Shown: one piece after another, positions 6,495-11,717 of the stretch
Numbering within the stretch: the stretch's first letter is position 1
How the letters are laid out: each line of letters starts with the position of its first letter
The notes under the pieces: model-generated
The model's database searches: none
What the model saw: only the letters and a program-made list of their open reading frames with translations
What the model was told of the DNA's origin: nothing
Translations under genes and position numbers: made by a program
Origin: Coriobacteriaceae bacterium
Lineage (GTDB): Bacteria; Actinomycetota; Coriobacteriia; Coriobacteriales; UMGS124
Length of the DNA: 11,717 nucleotides
Direction of reading: 5' to 3'
NCBI GenBank assembly: GCA_019421015.1
Contig: JAHZGC010000035.1
Span: forward strand, 1-11,717

Positions 6495-7691
6495 ATGGGG
6501 CTGTGGGATTTTGACGCGGCGGTCGACCGTCGGGGGACCCAAAGCGTCAAGTGGGACGAATGCGCGGCCGGCGAGCTGCCCATGTGGGTGGCCGACATGG
6601 ACTTTCCCACGGCCCCTGCCGTTCGCGAGGCCGTCGAGCGACGGGCGTCTCAGGGCGTCTTTGGCTATGCGCTGGTGCCCGACGAGTGGTACGACGCCTA
6701 CATCGGTTGGTGGCAGGAGCGCCACGGCTTCAAGATGAAACGGGGCTGGCTGGCTTTCTCTACCGGCGTGGTCCCAATCATCTCGAGCGTCGTGCGCAAA
6801 CTCACCACGCCGGCCGAGAAGGTTTTGATCCAGACACCGGTCTACAACATCTTTTACAACTCGATACTCAATGCGGGCCGACGGGTGCTCGAAAGCCCCC
6901 TGCGCTATCGCGACGGGGTGTACGAGGTGGACTTTTTGGACCTCGAAGAAAAGCTGGCCGACCCCCAGACAACGCTTATGATCCTCTGCAACCCGGCTAA
7001 CCCTGTGGGCAAGATCTGGGATCGGGAGACGCTGGAGCGCATAGGGGAGCTATGCTGGGAGCACCGTGTGACGGTTGTCTCCGACGAGATCCACTGCGAC
7101 CTGACCGACCCGGGGTGCTCGTATGTCCCGTTCGCCTCGGTGTCAGACCACTGTCGGGACAACAGCGTGACGTGCATGGCCCCGACCAAGGCCTTTAATA
7201 TCGCAGGGCTGCAGACCGCTGCCGCGTGCGTGCCGTGGCCTCACTTGAGCGCGCGGGTTGTGCGCGCCATCAACTCCGATGAGGTCGCCGAGCCGAATGT
7301 GTTCGCTGCGGTGGCCGCCGTGGCGGCGTTTACGGCCGGTGCCCCCTGGCTCGACGACCTGAGGGCCTACCTTGCGCAGAACAAACAGCTTGTGCGCGAA
7401 TCCCTTGGCGACGGGGCGTTCGGCATCACCGTCGTGCCGTCGCAGGCCACCTATCTTTTGTGGCTTGACTGCACGGGACTGTGCGGTGCGGATGCGGACG
7501 GCTTCTGTGAGTTCTTGCGCAAGGAGACGGGGCTCGTGCTTTCGGCCGGGTCGCAGTACGGCGAGGCGGGCCGGGCGTTTCTGCGCATGAACGTCGCATG
7601 TCCCCGCGTGCGGGTCAAAGACGGCGTCGAGCGTTTGCGTCGCGGAGCGCTTGCCTATCGCGGCTCGGAGAGATATCCTGCAAAGCCTTAA
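6495..7691 (+). CDS. MalY/PatB-type PLP-dependent cystathionine beta-lyase / aminotransferase
   Basis: This 398-residue fold-type I PLP enzyme belongs to the MalY/PatB group, which cleaves C-S bonds in cystathionine, cystine or cysteine conjugates to give pyruvate, ammonia and a thiol. The N-terminus matches the group: FD.AVDRRGTQSVKWD (6-21), then ELPMWVADMDF (27-37). CNPANPVGK (165-173) holds the PLP-contacting Asn, and SDEIHCDL (196-203) holds the Asp that bonds the pyridine nitrogen. APTKAFNIAGLQ (229-240) contains the Schiff-base lysine K232. FLRMNVACPR (362-371) contains the carboxylate-binding Arg, R364. ATG 6495 is chosen because AGGAG at 6483-6487, inside the last codons of the DUF3737 gene, lies 7 bases upstream and homology begins at once; the open frame itself runs further upstream. 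The 4-base gap to DUF3737 means coupled expression. An actual aminotransferase role is possible. Confidence 0.92.
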   Translation: MGLWDFDAAVDRRGTQSVKWDECAAGELPMWVADMDFPTAPAVREAVERRASQGVFGYALVPDEWYDAYIGWWQERHGFKMKRGWLAFSTGVVPIISSVVRKLTTPAEKVLIQTPVYNIFYNSILNAGRRVLESPLRYRDGVYEVDFLDLEEKLADPQTTLMILCNPANPVGKIWDRETLERIGELCWEHRVTVVSDEIHCDLTDPGCSYVPFASVSDHCRDNSVTCMAPTKAFNIAGLQTAAACVPWPHLSARVVRAINSDEVAEPNVFAAVAAVAAFTAGAPWLDDLRAYLAQNKQLVRESLGDGAFGITVVPSQATYLLWLDCTGLCGADADGFCEFLRKETGLVLSAGSQYGEAGRAFLRMNVACPRVRVKDGVERLRRGALAYRGSERYPAKP

Positions 7692-7755
7692 GGCGAAGGC
7701 GCGTGGGATCCGGCGCTTGCGTGTGAATCGCCCGCTTTGACGAACTCCATCCGTT

Positions 7756-7761
7756 AGGAGG
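7756..7761 (+). promoter_or_regulatory. Strong ribosome binding site of the small Cys protein
   Basis: A perfect AGGAGG ends 7 bases before ATG 7769. It is the main evidence that the 72-codon frame after it is a real gene and that translation starts there. Confidence 0.75.
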
Positions 7762-7768
7762 TTGGCCC

Positions 7769-7987
7769 ATGGTGACGATGGACAACGACGGGATCAAGGT
7801 CGACGGCGTGTACCGCCCCTTTGCGGTCTACGAGGAGTGCGACGGCTGTTCCTATTCCGAGCGTTTACGCGAGGTCGAAGGGGAGAAGGTCGACCGGCTT
7901 ATCTGCAAGATGACGCCCGAGGTCGAGGATCGTTTTCTTTTCAGCGATATGCGTCAGGACAGGATTCCTCCCTGTCTGCAGGATTAG
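7769..7987 (+). CDS. Small hypothetical protein with four cysteines
   Basis: I do not recognise this 72-residue protein. It is acidic and soluble, with no signal peptide or membrane segment. It has four cysteines: C24 and C27 in ECDGCSY, C46 in LICKM and C69 in PPCLQ. The CxxC plus two further Cys could bind zinc or an iron-sulfur cluster, but spacing alone does not show that. Support for it being real is the perfect AGGAGG at 7756-7761 and balanced amino acid composition unlike the Arg/Pro-rich shadow frames of this GC-rich DNA. It starts 77 bases after the PatB-like gene and may be co-transcribed with it. Its last 47 bases overlap the 3' end of the convergent LuxR gene. Confidence 0.65.
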   Translation: MVTMDNDGIKVDGVYRPFAVYEECDGCSYSERLREVEGEKVDRLICKMTPEVEDRFLFSDMRQDRIPPCLQD

Positions 7988-9305
7988 AGTCTTTTGAACA
8001 CGTCGGGTCGGGGGCCAGTTCTCCGGCCTGCTCCCGTGCCTGCCTCTCGCTGATGACGATCGACACGGCATCGTTGCGGTTGGTGACGCCAAGCTTTCGG
8101 TAGACATGGTGAACATGGGTTTTTACCGTGCTCATAGTGACGGTCAGCTCCTCGGAGATCTGTTGGTAGGTGAGCCCGTCGATAAGAGCTTCCACCACTT
8201 CAGACTCGCGTCGGGTGAAGTTGGGTTGCGGTCGGTAGGGCGTTGTGGTTGCGGTAAACTGCAGGGGAACGGTCGGCTCCGGAGGCTCGGGCATCTGCGG
8301 CCGCCCCTCCCTGCCGTCAACGAGCCGGAATACGATCAGTCCGGTGAAGCAAATGCTCAGTGCGATGGGGAGGACGCCGAGGAGTGCCGGTGGACCGAAC
8401 GGATGGGCCAGTACGAGAAGCCGCGAACAGGCACCGAACACTCTCATGAGCTCGACCGTGGCTCCCGTTAGACCAAAAGCGATCACCGCCGAGGAGCCGT
8501 CTCGTTGGGACGCGGTCGCCAGCACGGGCAGTACCAAGCACCAGGAGATTCCATAAAGGAAGGCGGGGAGCCAAAGGGCAACTCCCCCGTCTTCTGAAAC
8601 AGAGAGGTCGGCCGGGTTGAACCCACAGGCGAAAGACACCCAGCCGAGCATCGCCACAAGCCGCCAGGGAAAGCCGCCGTGCGCATGGTTGAGGGGCGTG
8701 CCGACGCCAGGGCGTTCGTCGATACTGCGGAGCATGACAAAGGAGGGCACTGGCAGGGCGGCCAGGCATACAAAGGGGAGCTGCGGCCCCCACGAGGCGG
8801 CGGCGCACCCTGCCACGCTTGCGAACGCCAACGTCAAGGCGGAGGTCTGCACCAGAAGGTGCCGCGGCAATCCTGCGTAGGCGACGGACCATCCAAGAAA
8901 TAGGACCACCGCCCCTGCTCCAACCGCTACTGCGCTTGCGTAGGCGAGGAGATCGAGGTTTAAGCCGTCGTTGTGGAGTATGAGCCCCAGACCGAGGGAT
9001 CCGATGACGGAGGCGGTGGTCCCTCCTGTAAGGACGGCTCGATAACGACGCGGGCTTTTGGGTGTGCGGTATGCTGACATGCAGACCGCAAAGGTGCCTA
9101 AGGCCGAGGCGTGTAGAAGCATTTTGGCCTGTGTCCACAGCAGGTAGGACGAGCTGGTCGGGTCGAGTCCAAAGAGCGGGGTTGAGTTGGCAACGCCCCA
9201 TATCCAAATGAGCCAGAGGCCCATCCCCAAGAAATGGGTCGGTGCGAGCGCCAGCCTCCACGCCCTATCTCGCCCATGCTCGCCGTCGTTCTCGTAGGTG
9301 CCCAC
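7941..9305 (-). CDS. LuxR-type regulator with an N-terminal polytopic membrane domain
   Basis: With the start chosen here the protein has 454 residues. Residues of about 20-345 hold some ten or eleven hydrophobic helices, for example FLGMGLWLIWIWGVA, LYGISWCLVLPVLATA and LGVLPIALSICFTGLIVF. The C-terminal LuxR (GerE-type) helix-turn-helix spans about 363-417: FTRRESEVVEALIDGLTYQQ, then STVKTHVHHVYRKLGV, then RNDAV. A hydrophilic tail of about 35 residues follows. The layout matches the membrane-bound LuxR proteins expanded in Coriobacteriia, thought to sense small molecules at the membrane and switch nearby genes; here neither ligand nor target is known. The frame is open to a TTG at 9398 without a Shine-Dalgarno. 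GTG 9305 is preferred because GGAAGGAA lies 5 bases upstream. The promoter is predicted in the AT-rich stretch 9431-9458. Confidence 0.88.
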   Translation of the reverse strand: MGTYENDGEHGRDRAWRLALAPTHFLGMGLWLIWIWGVANSTPLFGLDPTSSSYLLWTQAKMLLHASALGTFAVCMSAYRTPKSPRRYRAVLTGGTTASVIGSLGLGLILHNDGLNLDLLAYASAVAVGAGAVVLFLGWSVAYAGLPRHLLVQTSALTLAFASVAGCAAASWGPQLPFVCLAALPVPSFVMLRSIDERPGVGTPLNHAHGGFPWRLVAMLGWVSFACGFNPADLSVSEDGGVALWLPAFLYGISWCLVLPVLATASQRDGSSAVIAFGLTGATVELMRVFGACSRLLVLAHPFGPPALLGVLPIALSICFTGLIVFRLVDGREGRPQMPEPPEPTVPLQFTATTTPYRPQPNFTRRESEVVEALIDGLTYQQISEELTVTMSTVKTHVHHVYRKLGVTNRNDAVSIVISERQAREQAGELAPDPTCSKDSNPADREESCPDAYR

Positions 9306-9310
9306 ATCGG

Positions 9311-9318
9311 TTCCTTCC
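9311..9318 (-). promoter_or_regulatory. Ribosome binding site deciding the LuxR GTG start
   Basis: Read on the reverse strand, GGAAGGAA lies 5 bases before GTG 9305. No comparable site precedes the TTG at 9398, so the shorter 454-residue product is favoured. Confidence 0.6.
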
Positions 9319-9430
9319 ACAGAAGTGGGGAGCCGCCGCCGTTGGATCTGAGCGGCCCTGTCAGTCTCAACTCTCGCGGTGTATGGCGGTTTTGGCAAGT
9401 ATGAACTGTGTATGATATTTGAAAATTGTT

Positions 9431-9458
9431 ACTATATTTAGCTATTTTAATTACTCAA
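9431..9458 (-). promoter_or_regulatory. Predicted sigma70-type promoter for the LuxR gene
   Basis: On the reverse strand, TTGAGT (plus 9453-9458) and TATAGT (plus 9431-9436) are separated by 16 bases. They lie in a 90-base AT-rich island between the upstream terminator and the LuxR start. This would give an untranslated leader of about 120 bases. AT-rich DNA yields chance matches easily, so the call rests partly on position. Confidence 0.5.
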
Positions 9459-9463
9459 TAAAG

Positions 9464-9475
9464 TAAATGCATTTA
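9464..9475. promoter_or_regulatory. 12-base perfect palindrome upstream of the LuxR promoter
   Basis: TAAATGCATTTA is a perfect inverted repeat ending 6 bases upstream of the predicted -35 box. Two direct copies of ATTTAGC (9436-9442 and 9471-9477) flank the promoter, 35 bases apart. It could be an operator for the LuxR protein itself or for another regulator; position is the only support. Confidence 0.35.
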
Positions 9476-9490
9476 GCAACTTGTAAAAGT

Positions 9491-9527
9491 AAAGGAGCCG
9501 TCTCTTATGCACAGGGACGGCTCCTTT
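9491..9527 (-). terminator. Rho-independent terminator of the Ig-repeat surface protein gene
   Basis: A perfect 12-base-pair stem (9491-9502 with 9516-9527), extendable by a wobble and one more pair, is followed on the reverse strand by TTTACTTTTA. It lies 40 bases after the surface-protein stop at 9568 and separates that transcript from the LuxR gene's own promoter. Confidence 0.88.
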
Positions 9528-9567
9528 ATGGTAACACATGTCAGCGCATCAAAGCGAGAGGGCCCCT

Positions 9568-11717
9568 TTAGCCATCCCTCCTTCTACGGTGGTGGAGTAG
9601 CGCCGCCGAAGCCGCGACAACGGCCGCGCCGGCGGCGGAAAGCCACGTCGCGAGGACACCGTGCCGCCCGGTTTCGTCGCCGGTGGGGGCGATATCGCCA
9701 GGAGGATTGGTGACGGGACGCTCCTGGGGCTCGGCTACTGTCACGGTCGCTTGGATGTCTTGGTCCGCTGCTACGCCGTTGACGGTGAAGGTGCCGGGGC
9801 GCGAGTACTGGGTGGGCGAGACACCCTTCCATTGGACCGGCTCGTAGGTGGTCTCACCGTTGGCCCAGACGATGCGCACGGTGTCGGGGAGAACGGGGGC
9901 GGTTCGCGGTGCCGTGGTCACGTAGACCGGCTGCACCCACTGGGGGAGCGCGGCGGCGACATGGATCTCGATACCGACCGGGGCATCGTAGCCCTCGACG
10001 GTGCCTTCGACGCCGAAGGAGCCAACGCTATGGTACGACGCTGCGGGCATATCGGCCCAGACAACCGGTAGGCGTAGGGAGGCCCCGTCGCTGAACCGGG
10101 CGGTCACCTCGGTCGGCAGGCTCGGTCGTACGCCGGCGGTGGTTTCGACCGCAGGAGGTTCGTCGATGCCTACGACGACTGGTTCGCCAACACTGACGAG
10201 AGCTTGGGCAACGAGACCTACCTTGGGGTTATCAAAGGTTCCCTCGACTGTCAGCTCTCCTGGAACCGCATAGGACTCTGCGTCGAGAGCGGGCCACGAC
10301 ACGGCCTCATCGCTCCTGTCGCCGTTGCTCCAGAGCACCTCGAGACTGGAGGGGAGCTGGGGCATGACGCCGGCGGGGGTGGTCAAGCTTGCTTCGACGC
10401 ACGAGGCGGCCACTGCCGGGGCGACGTCAACCTCGACCGTCACGGTCAGCCCTGCGGTCTCAACGAGACCCTCGACGTTGAACGAGCCCCCGTCGTGGTA
10501 GCTCGCGGGGTCGGGCTCCTCCCACGCGACCGCCTCCTCGGTCTCCTGGCCGTTGTCCCACCTCACCAGGGCGGACCCGGGCAGCTCCGGGGCGCGGCCG
10601 GCCTCGGTGGACACCGGCCCGGGCGCCTGGGCGGAGAGCGCCGCGCGGGCCGAGACCTCGACCTCGCAGCCCACGGTGAGCCCCGTGTCGCCCGCGGCGC
10701 CCTCGACCTCGAAGGAGCCGGGCCGCGCGTAGAGCGCCGGGTCGACGGCCTCCCACGCGATCGGCTCCTCGGTCCGCTCGCCGTTGCTCCACTCCACCGA
10801 CGCCGAGGCCGGCAGCTCGGGGGCGAGCCCCTCCTCGGTGGAGGCGGGCGGCAGGGGGGAGGCCCCCACGGGCGCGGCCGGCTCCACCTCCACCCGGCAG
10901 ACTACCGGGGAGCCCCAGCCCTCGACGGAGCCCTCCACCTCGAAGGAGCCGCCCAGGCGCGCCCCGTAGAGCGCCGGGTCGACGGCCTCCCACGCGATCG
11001 GCTCCTCGGTCCGCTCGCCGTTGCTCCACTCCACCGACGCCGAGGCCGGCAGCTCGGGGGCGCGGCCGCTGGCGGTCGTAACTGGGGATGGGGTTGCCAC
11101 CGCGGTCACATAGGCAGGAGCGACCGTGACCTCACATGAGATGGGCAGGCCGCAGACGGTTCCCTCAGCCGTGAACTGGCCACCCCTTGCATAATCCTCA
11201 GACCGGATCGGATCCCACGCGATGGGCTCCTTGGTCTTCTGGCCGTTGCTCCACGCCACGGATGCCGAGGCCGGCAGCTCGGGGGCTGTTCCAGCCTCGG
11301 TGGAGACGGGGGCGAGGGCGTCCACGGATGCCACGGTGGGGGCCGAGACCTCGACCTCGCAGCGCACGGTGAGCCCCGTGTCTCCCACGGCGCCCTTGAC
11401 AACGAAGGTTCCCGCCTGCGCATAGGACTGCGGTCTCACGTCCTCCCACGCGACCGCCTCCTCGGTCTCCTGGCCGTTGTCCCACCTCACCAGGGCGGAC
11501 CCGGGCAGCTCCGGGGCGCGGCCGGCCTCGGTGGACACCGGCCCGGGCGCCTGGGCGGAGAGCGCCGCGCGGGCCGAGACCTCGACCTCGCAGCCCACGG
11601 TGAGCCCCGTGTCGCCCGCGGCGCCCTCGACCTCGAAGGAGCCGGGCCGCGCGTAGAGCGCCGGGTCGACGGCCTCCCACGCGATCGGCTCCTCGGTCCG
11701 CTCGCCGTTGCTCCACT
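9568..11717 (-). CDS. Cell-wall-anchored surface protein of tandem bacterial Ig-like (group 4-type) repeats, N-terminus outside window
   Basis: The 715 visible C-terminal residues (counted from the first whole codon at 11715) hold eight complete Ig-like repeats of 69-79 residues and the end of a ninth. Each has the group-4 pattern APELPASASVEWSNG, then a short strand and EPIAW, then DPALYARPGSFEVEG, then a closing V.CEVEVS strand. After residue 665 comes a short Pro-rich linker, then the sortase-type signal IAPTG (675-679), a hydrophobic segment (about 686-707) and the basic tail RRRRDG. The motif resembles the LAxTG signal of actinobacterial class E sortases more than LPxTG, so covalent wall anchoring is likely. 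Such repeats usually act as stalks carrying an N-terminal adhesive or enzymatic head, here out of view. Parts of the array are near-identical at DNA level. The gene ends in a strong terminator. Confidence 0.9.
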   Translation of the reverse strand, partial: WSNGERTEEPIAWEAVDPALYARPGSFEVEGAAGDTGLTVGCEVEVSARAALSAQAPGPVSTEAGRAPELPGSALVRWDNGQETEEAVAWEDVRPQSYAQAGTFVVKGAVGDTGLTVRCEVEVSAPTVASVDALAPVSTEAGTAPELPASASVAWSNGQKTKEPIAWDPIRSEDYARGGQFTAEGTVCGLPISCEVTVAPAYVTAVATPSPVTTASGRAPELPASASVEWSNGERTEEPIAWEAVDPALYGARLGGSFEVEGSVEGWGSPVVCRVEVEPAAPVGASPLPPASTEEGLAPELPASASVEWSNGERTEEPIAWEAVDPALYARPGSFEVEGAAGDTGLTVGCEVEVSARAALSAQAPGPVSTEAGRAPELPGSALVRWDNGQETEEAVAWEEPDPASYHDGGSFNVEGLVETAGLTVTVEVDVAPAVAASCVEASLTTPAGVMPQLPSSLEVLWSNGDRSDEAVSWPALDAESYAVPGELTVEGTFDNPKVGLVAQALVSVGEPVVVGIDEPPAVETTAGVRPSLPTEVTARFSDGASLRLPVVWADMPAASYHSVGSFGVEGTVEGYDAPVGIEIHVAAALPQWVQPVYVTTAPRTAPVLPDTVRIVWANGETTYEPVQWKGVSPTQYSRPGTFTVNGVAADQDIQATVTVAEPQERPVTNPPGDIAPTGDETGRHGVLATWLSAAGAAVVAASAALLHHRRRRDG
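9595..9693 (-). other. C-terminal sorting signal: IAPTG, transmembrane segment, Arg-rich tail
   Basis: On the reverse strand 9693-9679 encodes I-A-P-T-G, followed by DETGRHG, a stretch of about 22 hydrophobic residues (GVLATWLSAAGAAVVAASAALL) and then, beyond 9595, HHRRRRDG before the stop. This three-part layout is the standard sortase substrate tail. A sortase gene is not in the window. Confidence 0.75.
10517..10793 (-). repeat. 277-base exact direct repeat, copy 1
   Basis: It is identical by eye to 11441-11717 at an offset of 924 bases (308 codons, in frame). It covers the second half of one Ig unit and the first part of the next. The left edge falls inside an Ig domain, just after VAWE. 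The right edge cannot be seen because the other copy runs off the window. Confidence 0.9.
10728..10825 (-). repeat. 98-base exact direct repeat, copy 1
   Basis: It is identical by eye to 10965-11062, offset 237 bases (79 codons, one Ig unit). It encodes the APELPASASVEWSNG to DPALY part of the domain. Confidence 0.88.
10965..11062 (-). repeat. 98-base exact direct repeat, copy 2
   Basis: It matches 10728-10825. Beyond its edges the units differ, for example in the extra GARLG residues encoded just after this stretch. Confidence 0.88.
11441..11717 (-). repeat. 277-base exact direct repeat, copy 2 (truncated by the window end)
   Basis: It matches 10517-10793 base for base up to the last base of the window, so the true repeat may be longer. 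Confidence 0.9.

Larger units (their letters stand above)
9721..11715 (-). repeat. Tandem Ig-like repeat array, eight full units and one partial
   Basis: Approximate units on the reverse strand are 11715-11545 (partial), 11544-11314, 11313-11089, 11088-10852, 10851-10621, 10620-10390, 10389-10156, 10155-9928 and 9927-9721. Units distal to the wall anchor (above about 10390) are closely alike. The three nearest the anchor (10389-9721) are divergent and less GC-rich. The unit phase is set at the start of the [PS]V.T..G.APELP strand. Confidence 0.85.

Noticed and set aside
5507..6610. A 367-codon reverse-strand open frame opposite the DUF3737 gene
   Set aside because: Its sequence is rich in His, Val, Leu and Asp in a way typical of antisense frames. 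The forward frame has unmistakable family sequence, and no ribosome site supports the reverse one.
9306..9398. N-terminal extension of the LuxR protein to TTG 9398
   Set aside because: No Shine-Dalgarno precedes the TTG. The added residues are Arg/Pro-rich and not membrane-like, whereas GTG 9305 has a good site.
10204..11139. A 311-codon forward open frame opposite the Ig repeats, with repeated RDRLLGPLAV blocks
   Set aside because: Its internal repeats are simply the complement of the Ig-repeat DNA; stops are missing because of the GC-rich codons.
10390..11717. Periodic repeats that could suggest a CRISPR array or satellite
   Set aside because: The period is about 231-237 bases, in frame, with no short conserved repeat separated by unique spacers. 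They encode Ig-like domains.

Overview
The window is high-GC DNA with very short intergenic gaps. It most resembles an anaerobic, gut- or oral-type actinomycete of the class Coriobacteriia (Eggerthella, Olsenella or Collinsella relatives). The grounds are the rpsA/coaE neighbourhood seen in Actinobacteria, a membrane-anchored LuxR regulator of the kind abundant in that class, LarE and MobB cofactor proteins, a DUF3737 protein, and a large surface protein built of group-4 bacterial Ig-like repeats. The placement is inference; no rRNA gene is present.

Layout. (1) 1-427: the 3' end of rpsA, followed by a rho-independent terminator. (2) 572-1420: a SpoU/TrmH-family RNA 2'-O-methyltransferase, converging on (3) a reverse-strand two-gene operon, pxpB-pxpC (5-oxoprolinase subunits B and C, 3166 down to 1455), joined by a 4-base start/stop overlap. 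(4) 3299-5540: a tight forward cofactor operon, coaE-mobB-larE (dephospho-CoA kinase, molybdenum cofactor GTPase, sacrificial sulfur transferase). CoaE carries an insertion of about 40 residues rich in Cys. (5) 5621-7691: a translationally coupled pair made of a DUF3737 protein, which reads as a regular beta-helix with a repeat of about 19.5 residues, and a MalY/PatB-type PLP C-S lyase/aminotransferase. A small four-cysteine protein follows at 7769-7987. (6) 7941-9305, reverse strand: a polytopic membrane protein with a C-terminal LuxR HTH, preceded by an AT-rich promoter island with a 12-base palindrome. (7) 9568-11717, reverse strand, running off the window: a cell-wall-anchored protein of tandem Ig-like repeats ending in an IAPTG sorting signal, followed by a strong terminator.

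How it fits together. Regions 1-4 are housekeeping and cofactor metabolism. The trmH and pxpBC genes lie between rpsA and coaE, which are neighbours in other Actinobacteria such as Mycobacterium tuberculosis. Regions 6-7 are accessory, surface and regulatory functions. The most notable sequence event is a 277-base duplication, identical by eye, inside the Ig-repeat gene; it points to recent recombination between repeats. The best candidate for an undescribed function is the DUF3737-PatB pair. I see no mobile element, CRISPR array, tRNA or rRNA gene in the window.
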